8,502 nucleotides of DNA from Deltaproteobacteria bacterium (lineage in GTDB: Bacteria > Desulfobacterota > Syntrophia > Syntrophales > UBA2210). The stretch lies in NCBI GenBank assembly GCA_016934695.1, contig JAFGSH010000012.1, positions 1 through 8,502 of the forward strand, in the 5' to 3' direction. The notes below the pieces were generated by a model that saw nothing but the letters and a program-made list of their open reading frames with translations, made no database searches and was not told where the DNA came from. Made by a program: the position numbers and the translations under genes. Of the stretch, positions 1 through 6,490 are shown one piece after another (position 1 is the stretch's first letter; every line of letters starts with the position of its first letter).

Positions 1-294
1 GAGAGGGAGCGGCAGGCGAAGCAGTACCGTTCGGAGGGAGAGGAGGAGTCCAAGAAGATAACGGCGAAGGCCGATATGGAACGGACGATCATATTGGCGG
101 AGGCCTATAAGAGTTCGGAGCACCTGAAAGGGGAGGGGGATGCCAAGGCGGTGAGGATATACGCCGATGCCTATCAGAAGGATTTGGACTTCTATGAGTT
201 TATCAGGAGTCTTGAGGCGTACAAGAAGGCCCTCAAGGAGGGTACAAAGCTGGTCATCAATGCGGACTCCGAATTTCTCAGGTTTATGAACTGA
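1..294 (+). CDS. hflC: HflC, band-7/SPFH protease modulator, C-terminal part
   Basis: This is the 3' end of a gene that enters from the left. Frame 1 is open from base 1 to the TGA at 292-294 and gives 97 residues. They match what I know of the HflC C-terminus: a charged helical stretch (ERERQAKQYRSEGEEE), an Ala/Glu-rich coiled-coil segment containing LAEAYKSSEHLKGEGDA, then the diagnostic DLDFYEFIRSLEAYKKAL block and an end reading DSEFLRFM. HflC pairs with HflK in the inner membrane, faces the periplasm and modulates the FtsH protease. The ATG at 76 is internal to the gene and is not its start. hflK is expected just upstream, outside the window. No clear hairpin terminator follows the stop before the next promoter candidate, so some read-through into the leader is possible. 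I see no functional link between hflC and the transporter operon. Confidence 0.93.
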   Translation, partial: ERERQAKQYRSEGEEESKKITAKADMERTIILAEAYKSSEHLKGEGDAKAVRIYADAYQKDLDFYEFIRSLEAYKKALKEGTKLVINADSEFLRFMN

Positions 295-302
295 GTTTTT
301 CC

Positions 303-331
303 TTGACTTTTCGGCTTTTTAAGGGTACTAG
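303..331 (+). promoter_or_regulatory. candidate sigma70-type promoter of the leader
   Basis: TTGACT at 303-308 matches five of six bases of the -35 consensus. After a 17-base spacer comes TACTAG at 326-331, a weak -10 box (three of six, but with T1, A2 and A5 present). Transcription would start near 338-340, about 20 bases before the leader's ribosome binding site, which is a sensible layout for an attenuator transcript. An alternative -10, GATAAT at 369-374, has no suitably spaced -35 and would start inside the leader ORF. The call rests on position and the good -35 only. Confidence 0.38.
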
Positions 332-360
332 GTTCGAAACTTGGTAGAGATGTACGAAGA

Positions 361-369
361 GAGGAAGGG
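361..369 (+). promoter_or_regulatory. ribosome binding site of the Phe leader ORF
   Basis: GAGGAAGGG lies 3 to 8 bases before the ATG at 373-375. This purine-rich site resembles the sites in front of the structural genes here (AAAGGAGG before the binding protein, AAGGAG before the phenylacetate-CoA ligase-like gene). It argues that the short Phe-rich frame is translated. Confidence 0.65.
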
Positions 370-372
370 ATA

Positions 373-444
373 ATGTTTAAACAGGGGTTTGGATTTCTTA
401 GCTTTTTTGGGTTTTTTGGCGGGGTCTGCCCTGTGAGCTCTTGA
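373..444 (+). CDS. phenylalanine-rich leader peptide (attenuator peptide)
   Basis: The ORF has 23 codons, ATG at 373-375 and TGA at 442-444. The peptide starts MFKQGFGFLSFFGFFGG and ends in Ser-Ser. Seven of 23 residues are Phe (positions 2, 6, 8, 11, 12, 14, 15). All seven are TTT, at 376, 388, 394, 403, 406, 412 and 415, with two adjacent pairs. A purine-rich ribosome binding site precedes it, and a pairing segment, terminator and operon follow. The composition parallels the known leader peptides PheL and PheM of E. coli, although the sequence is not the same. The expected role is as a sensor. With scarce Phe-tRNA the ribosome stalls on the TTT run and the antiterminator at 423-473 can form. 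With enough Phe-tRNA it reaches the stop codon, covers the 423-431 segment and lets the terminator fold. The peptide itself probably has no further function. The main alternative is a chance T-rich stretch that happens to be open. The order and spacing of all the parts make that less likely. Confidence 0.75.
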   Translation: MFKQGFGFLSFFGFFGGVCPVSS

Positions 445-473
445 TGCAGTGATGTATGAGCCGTGGGCAGACC
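423..473 (+). promoter_or_regulatory. candidate antiterminator hairpin of the Phe attenuator
   Basis: GGTCTGCCC (423-431) is perfectly complementary over 9 bp to GGGCAGACC (465-473). A second, inner helix is possible between GCTC (437-440) and GAGC (458-461). The 3' arm at 465-473 overlaps the left arm of the first terminator (459-470), so the two structures exclude each other. The 5' arm lies within leader codons 17-20, directly after the last Phe codon and before the leader stop. A ribosome stalled early in the TTT run leaves it free, and one at the stop codon would cover much of it. A weaker competing helix, ACAGGG (381-386) with CCCTGT (429-434), could act as the 1:2 pause or protector stem. 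The pairings are read directly from the sequence. Relative stabilities were not computed. Confidence 0.65.
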
Positions 474-503
474 GAGTGACTGCCCACGGCTTTTTTGTTT
501 TTT
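459..503 (+). terminator. intrinsic terminator 1 (attenuator terminator)
   Basis: The stem is GCCGTGGGCAG (460-470) with CTGCCCACGGC (480-490), 11 perfect pairs, extended to 12 by A459-T491. The loop has 9 bases, and the stem is followed by six T, one G and six T (491-503). It is a strong Rho-independent terminator placed between the leader stop and the first structural gene, so it only makes sense as a conditional terminator or as the end of hflC read-through. Its left arm is shared with the candidate antiterminator. Confidence 0.88.
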
Positions 504-537
504 GGGGCCGTGGATACTCCACGGCCCCTTTTATTTT
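504..537 (+). terminator. intrinsic terminator 2, in tandem
   Basis: GGGGCCGTGG (504-513) pairs with CCACGGCCCC (519-528), 10 perfect pairs around a 5-base loop, followed by TTTTATTTT (529-537). It directly adjoins the U-tract of terminator 1 and ends 2 bases before the Shine-Dalgarno sequence of the binding-protein gene. Its core, GCCGTGG/CCACGGC, is identical to that of terminator 1. The right arm of the first (484-490) can therefore also pair with the left arm of the second (507-513). Confidence 0.82.
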
Positions 538-538
538 G

Positions 539-546
539 AAAGGAGG
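539..546 (+). promoter_or_regulatory. ribosome binding site of the solute-binding protein gene
   Basis: AAAGGAGG, a near-perfect Shine-Dalgarno sequence, lies 8 bases before the ATG at 555. This fixes the start, which is also the one that gives a complete signal peptide. Confidence 0.85.
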
Positions 547-554
547 GGCACAAG

Positions 555-1754
555 ATGCGGAAAGTATGGTGTGTTATCGTAGGAATGTTTCTTGTTCTGG
601 GAATGGTTCCTGATCTGCACGCAAAGACGATCAAGGTGGGGGCGGCGATCAACCTGACAGGACCGGCATCGACCTGGGGGCAGTTTCACGCAAAGGGTCA
701 GCGGGACTACTTCCGCTATGTCAATGAGGTCAAGGGGGGAATTGGCGGGAGACAGATTGAGATGATACTGGTGGATACCATGTACAAGGTTCCTGAGGCC
801 GTCGCGGCGGTCAGGAAGTTTGCCGTCAGCGATAAGGTAGATATGATCGCCACCTGGGGTGCCGGCGAAGGCCTTGCGGCGAAACCCATTATACAGCGCT
901 ACAAGATACCAACGATTAATTACTCCACTAGTTGGGAAATTCTTGAAAAACCAATCGATTATATGTATCTTCCCTTCGGGAGCTACCAGTTGGACTGTTA
1001 CGCGATCCTGGAGTATATCGGCGCGACTCATAAGGGGAAGAGCCCTCCGAAAGTCGGTTTGCTGACGTACAACAACGCCTATGGACGTTCGATACACAAG
1101 CCGAGCAGGGAATATGCCGAGAAACATGGCATCGATATCGTGGCGGTCGAGGAGTTCCCCCCGAAGACGCTCGATTTGACGACAGAACTGCTCAGACTAC
1201 AGAAGAGCGGTGCGGAGTACATCTTCATGCAGATCCTCCCCGCGGCGATCATCACCACGTTCAAATGCGCGGACAGGATCGGATACACCCCGCAATTCTT
1301 CGGAACATGGACCTCTACTGACCCCGATTTTTTCGCGATGGGGAAAGGGTTAATCAGGGATCGCCTGATGATGCAGTTCCCCGGGGGTCTGCCCGTCGAC
1401 AAGACCGAGGGGATCAAGGTTATGGAAGAGCTTTGGAAGAGGTACGGCACGGTCGATTCTTTTGATGCCTCCTACTGGGAAGGGGTCGTCATAGGGATGA
1501 TCATGGAACGGGCCTTCGTCCGCGCCCAGGAGAAGTCCGGCAAGATAACGAGAGAGACGATCAACAAGGCGATGGAATCCTTTTCGAATGAGAATTTCAG
1601 CGGACTCGTTCCCGATGTCTCATATTCCGCAGCGAATCATGAGGGTTCGTTCCAGGCGAGGATCGTCAGGGTATCCGAGGATGGAACGTATCTTCCCGCC
1701 ACGAATTTCTTCGTTCCTGGGAAGGAAGAAATTCGGGTTCTGGAGGGTAAATGA
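555..1754 (+). CDS. periplasmic solute-binding protein of a Liv/HAAT-type ABC transporter
   Basis: The protein has 399 residues and is the extracytoplasmic receptor of the ABC importer encoded downstream. It belongs to the type I periplasmic binding fold (Peripla_BP_6, LivK-like). Residues 1-23 form a signal peptide: basic MRK, a hydrophobic core (VIVGMFLVLGM), then a cleavage site after LHA. There is no lipobox, so the mature protein should be free in the periplasm. The mature N-terminus, KTIKVGAAINLTGPAS, is the usual first strand and ligand loop of this family (vGaainltGp). The ADRIGYTPQFFGTW region fits the middle of the fold. The length is typical. It is the first structural gene after the attenuator, and its stop overlaps the next start (ATGA, 1751-1754). 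Despite the family name, the ligand need not be a branched-chain amino acid. Relatives bind aromatic acids, amides and urea. Given the two CoA ligases in the operon, an aryl or acyl acid is my inference. Residues that set specificity cannot be read by eye. Confidence 0.9.
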   Translation: MRKVWCVIVGMFLVLGMVPDLHAKTIKVGAAINLTGPASTWGQFHAKGQRDYFRYVNEVKGGIGGRQIEMILVDTMYKVPEAVAAVRKFAVSDKVDMIATWGAGEGLAAKPIIQRYKIPTINYSTSWEILEKPIDYMYLPFGSYQLDCYAILEYIGATHKGKSPPKVGLLTYNNAYGRSIHKPSREYAEKHGIDIVAVEEFPPKTLDLTTELLRLQKSGAEYIFMQILPAAIITTFKCADRIGYTPQFFGTWTSTDPDFFAMGKGLIRDRLMMQFPGGLPVDKTEGIKVMEELWKRYGTVDSFDASYWEGVVIGMIMERAFVRAQEKSGKITRETINKAMESFSNENFSGLVPDVSYSAANHEGSFQARIVRVSEDGTYLPATNFFVPGKEEIRVLEGK

Positions 1755-2572
1755 AGGCTTTTCGCGGTCAGCCTGATATCTTCAAGACGATATCCGGTAA
1801 CGGGAAACGCGCCGATCTGGATGTGACCCGGCTCACGCTGAGCTTCGGAGGGGTCATGGCGCTCAACGACGTCGATTTTGAGGTGCGAACCGGAGAGCTG
1901 TTCGCCATCATCGGACCCAACGGCGCGGGCAAGACCAGCCTCCTGAACTGTCTGACCGGGTTTTACCGGCCGCAGGGGGGAAGGATTATTTTCAACGGTG
2001 AGGATATAACGAATCTGCCGACGCATGACCTCGTGGGCCGCGGCGTCGGCAGGACGTTCCAGAATATCGAGCTGTTCCCCGGGATGACCGTTCTCTCCAA
2101 TATGCTCCTGGCACGTCATGCCCATTGTGGGTACGGATTGGGGCGTGCGCTTATGTTCCTCCCCTCGGTACGCAGGGAGGAGATCCGGCACCGCGTCGTC
2201 GTGGAGGAGTTGATCGATTTCCTTGAGATGCAGGCGATCCGCAAGAAGCCGGTTGGTTCACTGCCGTACGGGCTGCGCAAGCGGGTCGAACTCGGGCGTG
2301 CCCTGGCGCTGGAACCGAAGCTTCTGGTGCTGGACGAGCCCTTTGCGGGGATGAATCTCGAGGAAAAGGAGGACATGGTGAGGTTCCTCTCCGAACTGAA
2401 CGGCCACTGGGGGCAGACGATGATACTTGTCGAACACGACATGTCGATCGTGATGACCATATCCAAGCACGTCATGGTCCTCAATTTCGGCGAAAAACTG
2501 TCCGAGGGAACCCCCGAGGAGGTACAAAACGACCCGGAGGTCATACGGGCGTACCTGGGGGATGCGCAGTGA
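1751..2572 (+). CDS. livG: LivG-type ABC transporter ATP-binding protein
   Basis: This protein of 273 residues is one of the two cytoplasmic ATPases that power the importer. It has Walker A GPNGAGKT (residues 55-62), a Q-loop in RTFQN (101-105), a signature region LPYGLRKRVELGRAL (171-185), Walker B LLVLDEP (191-197) and the switch histidine in VEHD (227-230). The C-terminal EGTPEEVQNDPEVIRAYLG is the hallmark LivG tail. The signature reads PYGLR in place of the textbook SGGQ. LivG proteins usually have a YG-type signature, so this is a variant and not a defect. The start ATG overlaps the stop of the binding-protein gene by 4 bp, with GGAGGG at 1742-1747. The first 20 or so residues precede the ABC domain, so a slightly later start is possible. 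The next gene starts within its stop codon (GTGA, 2569-2572). Confidence 0.93.
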   Translation: MKAFRGQPDIFKTISGNGKRADLDVTRLTLSFGGVMALNDVDFEVRTGELFAIIGPNGAGKTSLLNCLTGFYRPQGGRIIFNGEDITNLPTHDLVGRGVGRTFQNIELFPGMTVLSNMLLARHAHCGYGLGRALMFLPSVRREEIRHRVVVEELIDFLEMQAIRKKPVGSLPYGLRKRVELGRALALEPKLLVLDEPFAGMNLEEKEDMVRFLSELNGHWGQTMILVEHDMSIVMTISKHVMVLNFGEKLSEGTPEEVQNDPEVIRAYLGDAQ

Positions 2573-4515
2573 ATCAGAACCCGGAGATCTCAACTCCTCG
2601 CGATGAGAAAGATGCAAAGCCGGAGACCGAACTCACGCTCCCGCAGATCCTCCTGAGACAGGCACGGCACTGGGGAGAGCGCGTCGCCATCCGCGAAAAG
2701 GCGTATGGGATATGGCAGACGTACACCTGGCGGGATTATCTGGAATTTGCACAAAGAGTGGGGCTGGGCCTCCATACCCTCGGCCTGAGGAGGGGTGACA
2801 ATGTCGGAATTATCATGGACAACCACCCGGAGTGGCTCTTCAGCCAGGTGGGGGGGCAGGCCCTCGGGGCGGTGATGCTCAACCTCTTTACCTCCGCCGT
2901 GAGCAGCGAGATAGCGGGCACCCTGAACAGGATAGACGCCGCATACGTCGTTGCGCAGGACCAGGAGCAGGTGGATAAGCTCCTGGAGATGCGCGACAGT
3001 CTTACGCATGTGCGGAAGGTCATCTACGTCGACCGGACCGGAATGCATTCGTATCGCGATCATGAGTGGCTCATAAGCTTCGCCGAGCTGCTGGAGGCGG
3101 GTGAGGCCCTGGACAGGCAGGACCCTGGACTCTTCGCCCGGGAGATGGGGAGGGGGCGACCGGATGATATCGCCCTGATGATCATGACCTCGGGAACAAC
3201 CGGGATATCCAAGCTGGCGATGATGGCGCACAGTAATTTCACCGAGATGGCGGATAGCTGGTTGGAGACAATCCCTGCGGGGTTGGACGTGGACTGGCTG
3301 TCCATGTCCCCCCCGGCATGGATCGTCGACCAGATGTGGGCAAGTGTGGCTCTGGTCGGTCGGATGACCATGAACTTCCCCGAGACCAACGAAACAGTCC
3401 AGGAGGATTTCCGCGAACTGGGTCCCACCGTCATTATTACCTCGTCACGCTTCTGGGAGGATCTTGCCTCGACCATCCGGGTCAAGATAGGGGATGCCGG
3501 TCCGGTGCGAAGAAACCTCTTCCACCTGGCGGAGCGCATCGGCGGCAGAATCACCGATCTGGAGTCGCAGGGGAAGCGCCCCGGCCTTCTCCTGCGATGC
3601 GCGGGATGGTTGGCCTCTGTCACCATCTTCAGACCTCTCCTGGACCGGATCGGCTGCGCACGCTTTCACAGCGCGTACACGGGAGGGCATCCGATCAGCC
3701 CCGACGTGATACGGTTTTTCCGTTCGCTGGGGTTGAATCTGAAACAATGCTACGGCCTGACGGAGGCAGGAGGAATCTTCCAGGTCCAGCCCGACAATGA
3801 GATCAAAGCGGAAACAGTCGGCAGGCCCCTGACAGGGATGGAGGTGAAGATTTCAGAGGATCAAGAGGTCTTTCTGTCGAGCAAGACGATTTTCAGAGGG
3901 TACCATAACGATTTCGAGGCCACGAAGACCGCCTTTATGGACGGCTGGCTGAGGACCGGAGATGCCGGCTACTTCGACGACGACGGGCACCTTGTCATCA
4001 TCGGGCGCCGGGAAGAGATCATCCGCAATAAACAGGGGGAGGCTTTCTCTCCTGATTTTATAGAAACGCGTCTGAAATTCAGTACGTACATACGTGAGGC
4101 GGTCACCTTTGGCGAGGGGCGCCCCTACATCACCGCGCTGATCAATATCGATATGGGGAATGTCGGCAGCTGGGCCGAGGAGCGGATGATCCCCTATACA
4201 ACCTACACCGATCTCTCCCAGCGGCCGGAGGTGGAAGAACTGGTAAGCGGCGAGATCCGGGCGGTCAATGAACGATTGCCGGATACCATGAAGATACGTC
4301 GGTTCATACTCCTCTACAAGCTTCTCGATGCCGACGATGAAGAATTGACGCGAACGGGGAAGGTGCGCAGGAGGTTTGTCTACGGCCTCTACCTGAAGCT
4401 TATCAATGCAATGTATGAGGATCAGGACGATGTGGATGTGAAGACCACGATCCGCTACCGGAACGGGCAGGTGGGCACGCTGGAGACCCGGGTGCGTATC
4501 TTGAAACTTGAGTGA
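2569..4515 (+). CDS. AMP-forming acyl-CoA ligase, long-chain acyl-CoA synthetase-like
   Basis: The protein has 648 residues and belongs to the ANL (acyl-CoA synthetase/luciferase) superfamily, in the FadD/FAA1-like branch. It is expected to turn a carboxylic acid plus ATP and CoA into an acyl-CoA in two steps through an acyl-adenylate. Visible motifs are the P-loop MTSGTTGISK (206-215), YGLTEAGG (395-402), TGDAGYFDDDGHL (463-475), the hinge region GRREEIIRNKQGE (479-491) and a C-terminal TRTGK with Lys598 in the place of the adenylation lysine. All core catalytic positions look intact. It has no signal peptide or membrane helix, so it is cytoplasmic. The start is GTG, overlapping the livG stop by 4 bp, with GGGGG at 2557-2561 as a plausible ribosome site. 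It sits between the ATPase and permease genes, so activation is probably coupled to uptake. The substrate (aryl acid, fatty acid or other) cannot be told from the sequence. The C-terminal 40 or so residues after the RRRFVYGLY block are charged and less typical. Confidence 0.9.
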   Translation: MNQNPEISTPRDEKDAKPETELTLPQILLRQARHWGERVAIREKAYGIWQTYTWRDYLEFAQRVGLGLHTLGLRRGDNVGIIMDNHPEWLFSQVGGQALGAVMLNLFTSAVSSEIAGTLNRIDAAYVVAQDQEQVDKLLEMRDSLTHVRKVIYVDRTGMHSYRDHEWLISFAELLEAGEALDRQDPGLFAREMGRGRPDDIALMIMTSGTTGISKLAMMAHSNFTEMADSWLETIPAGLDVDWLSMSPPAWIVDQMWASVALVGRMTMNFPETNETVQEDFRELGPTVIITSSRFWEDLASTIRVKIGDAGPVRRNLFHLAERIGGRITDLESQGKRPGLLLRCAGWLASVTIFRPLLDRIGCARFHSAYTGGHPISPDVIRFFRSLGLNLKQCYGLTEAGGIFQVQPDNEIKAETVGRPLTGMEVKISEDQEVFLSSKTIFRGYHNDFEATKTAFMDGWLRTGDAGYFDDDGHLVIIGRREEIIRNKQGEAFSPDFIETRLKFSTYIREAVTFGEGRPYITALINIDMGNVGSWAEERMIPYTTYTDLSQRPEVEELVSGEIRAVNERLPDTMKIRRFILLYKLLDADDEELTRTGKVRRRFVYGLYLKLINAMYEDQDDVDVKTTIRYRNGQVGTLETRVRILKLE

Positions 4516-4532
4516 GACAGGAGTGATGCCGC

Positions 4533-5411
4533 ATGGAATTTTTTATCCAGCTGTTGGTTAATGGACTGAGTATCGGTTTTCTTTACGGCCTCGCGGCCAT
4601 GGGATTTGTCATGATCTTCAAATCCTCCAGCGTACTCAATTTTGCGCATGGAGAGTTGATGGCCCTGGGGGCGTTCGTATTTCTGGTCCTGATCGGGTGG
4701 GCAGGATTGCCGGTCTACCTGGCCTTCCCCCTGGCCCTCGTCGGCTGTTTCATCCTTGGCTTTGTCGTCGAACGTCTCTTTCTGCGCCCGCTGATCGGCG
4801 AGCCCCTCATCTATGTCATCATGCTCACCGTAGGGCTGGCCTCCATATTCAAGGGGATTATGCTGCTCATATGGGGAGGAAATCTCTACACCTTTCCCGA
4901 TTTTCTCCCGGAGGGTCTGGGGATACACTGGGGGAGCGTCCATATCCCGCCGGTGTATGTCGTGTCGGTGGCGATCGGCCTGGTATTTCTCATGCTCTTC
5001 GGTCTCTTTTTCAAGTACTCCTCACAGGGGATTTACATGCGATCGGTCGCCGACAACCAGCCGGCCGCCCTCTCCCTGGGAGTGCACGTACGGAAGGTCT
5101 TCGCCCTTTCCTGGGCGATTGCTGCCCTCGTGGCGGGGATGAGCGGGATCGTTCTGGGGATCATCAACGGGATCAATGTCCACGATCTCTCCTCCATCGG
5201 GCTCAAGGTCTTCCCGGTGGTCATCCTGGGGGGGCTGGACAGTATCGGCGGAGCGGTGATCGGGGGGATCATCATCGGCCTCCTGGAGACCTTCACCGGG
5301 GGGTATCTCTCCACGTCGCTGCGGGACGTTATCCCCTATATCGTCCTGGTATTTATCCTGATGGTAAAACCCTACGGCCTCTTCGGCCTGGTGGAGATAG
5401 AACGGGTATGA
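4533..5411 (+). CDS. livH: LivH-type ABC transporter permease
   Basis: This inner-membrane permease of 292 residues forms half of the transport channel with the LivM-type protein. It has about eight hydrophobic segments across its length. Family landmarks are the N-terminal LVNGLSIGFLYGLAAMGF (8-25), NFAHGELMALGAF (36-48), the cytoplasmic ATPase-contact loop around YMRSVADNQPAALSLGV (168-184), VILGGLDSIGGAVIGG (230-245) and a C-terminal VKPYGLFG (278-285). The start ATG has AGGAG at 4519-4523, 9 bases upstream. An ATG at 4526 is out of frame. The gene begins 17 bases after the ligase stop and overlaps livM by 4 bp. Nothing appears broken. Confidence 0.93.
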   Translation: MEFFIQLLVNGLSIGFLYGLAAMGFVMIFKSSSVLNFAHGELMALGAFVFLVLIGWAGLPVYLAFPLALVGCFILGFVVERLFLRPLIGEPLIYVIMLTVGLASIFKGIMLLIWGGNLYTFPDFLPEGLGIHWGSVHIPPVYVVSVAIGLVFLMLFGLFFKYSSQGIYMRSVADNQPAALSLGVHVRKVFALSWAIAALVAGMSGIVLGIINGINVHDLSSIGLKVFPVVILGGLDSIGGAVIGGIIIGLLETFTGGYLSTSLRDVIPYIVLVFILMVKPYGLFGLVEIERV

Positions 5412-6481
5412 TGAGAAAGCTGCGTTTTCACCCCTGTGGTAACTTTAACGATCGGTATGAGCAGGAACTGGCGATCTTCGAGACGGATTTCGGACGCACC
5501 GCCCTGATGGTTGGACTGCTGATCCTGTTTGCCGTGGTCCCCTCTGTCAGTGGGCCCTATTTCCTCTACATCCTCAACACCATAGCCATTACCGCTATCG
5601 CGGCGATAGGCCTGAACATCCTGATTGGTTTTACCGGTCAGCTCTCCCTGGGGCACGGGGCCTTTTTCGGGGTGGGGGCCTACGCTGCCGCCATCCTTGC
5701 CACCGATGCGGGGTTCCCCTTCCTCCTGGCTGTCCCCTGCGCGGGGGTGATCACCGCCCTGGTAGGGGTGCTCTTCGGATTGCCTTCGGGGAGACTGAAG
5801 GGATTATATCTCACGATCGCAACCCTTGCCGGGCAGTTTATCATCGAGTACCTCCTCATCCACTGGGAGAGCCTCACCAAGGGGACCATGGGGATCATCC
5901 TCCCCGGCGTCTCTTTGTTCGGGGTGGAGTTCGGCGGTGACCGAAGCTTTTTCTATATTGCTTACGGATCTCTGGTTATCATGACCCTGATCGCCGTCAA
6001 CCTGATGAGGACGAGGTACGGGAGGGCGTTCGTGGCGATACGGGACAATGACCGGGCCGCCGAGGGGATGGGGATTCCTATATTCCCTTACAAGCTCCTT
6101 TCCTTCGCCATCAGTTCCTTTTATGCGGGGGTCGCCGGAGCCCTGTGGGCCTACTACATGGTCAGCATCACGACGGAACCCTTCAACCTGGGGCTCTCTG
6201 TGGAGTATATCGCGATGGTTATCATCGGAGGGCTGGGGAGCGTTGCCGGTGCCATTTACGGGGCGATCTTCATCACGGGACTGAACGAGGGGCTGAGGTG
6301 GCTGACCGATTTCCTGATGAGCACCGATCTATTCAGCGCGATCGGGCTCTCGATGGCCCCCCTGCGCGAGTTCACTTTCGGATTGGCCATCGTCCTATTC
6401 ATCCTGCTGGAGCCCCGCGGTCTGGCCGAAGTCTGGCGTATCATCCGTTCCAATTTCCGCCTCTGGCCGTTTTCGTACTGA
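5408..6481 (+). CDS. livM: LivM-type ABC transporter permease
   Basis: This is the second permease, 357 residues, with a polar N-terminus of about 30 residues followed by multiple hydrophobic helices. Family landmarks are IGFTGQLSLGHGAFFGVGAY (73-92), the cytoplasmic loop GRAFVAIRDNDRAAEGMGI (205-223) that contacts the ATPases, IIGGLGSVAGAIYGA (272-286) and a C-terminal LLEPRGLAEVW. The start is chosen at ATG 5408, overlapping the livH stop (ATGA). A second ATG follows at once (5411), and either could be used. GGTGGAG at 5390-5396 is a modest ribosome site. The same frame happens to stay open back to about 4697 across livH, but that upstream translation is Arg/Pro/Gly-rich, lacks membrane character and is not part of the protein. 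Confidence 0.92.
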   Translation: MMRKLRFHPCGNFNDRYEQELAIFETDFGRTALMVGLLILFAVVPSVSGPYFLYILNTIAITAIAAIGLNILIGFTGQLSLGHGAFFGVGAYAAAILATDAGFPFLLAVPCAGVITALVGVLFGLPSGRLKGLYLTIATLAGQFIIEYLLIHWESLTKGTMGIILPGVSLFGVEFGGDRSFFYIAYGSLVIMTLIAVNLMRTRYGRAFVAIRDNDRAAEGMGIPIFPYKLLSFAISSFYAGVAGALWAYYMVSITTEPFNLGLSVEYIAMVIIGGLGSVAGAIYGAIFITGLNEGLRWLTDFLMSTDLFSAIGLSMAPLREFTFGLAIVLFILLEPRGLAEVWRIIRSNFRLWPFSY

Positions 6482-6490
6482 GAGGGGATC

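Noticed and set aside
295..554. A metabolite riboswitch or T-box instead of a peptide-based attenuator
   Set aside because: I see no T-box AGGGUGG-type motif and no aptamer core that I recognise. The Phe-rich ORF with a ribosome site accounts for the leader better.
328..652. Two short overlapping minus-strand frames across the leader region
   Set aside because: They are low-complexity translations of T-rich tracts and terminator stems (Lys/Pro-rich), with no family resemblance.
531..1127. Minus-strand open frame of 198 codons opposite the binding-protein gene
   Set aside because: The + strand holds a complete binding protein with a signal peptide and a strong ribosome site. The minus frame shows no recognisable domain and is typical of antisense openness in GC-rich genes.
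2590..3800. Several open frames on both strands inside the acyl-CoA ligase gene
   Set aside because: The ligase frame carries all the conserved ANL motifs. The others are shadows in GC-rich coding DNA.
4697..5407. Long open + frame across livH that continues in frame into livM, suggesting a 594-residue fusion protein or dual coding
   Set aside because: The translation is rich in Arg, Pro, Gly and His with no membrane segments, while the other frame encodes a clear LivH. The overlap of the livH stop with ATG 5408 gives a normal LivM start.
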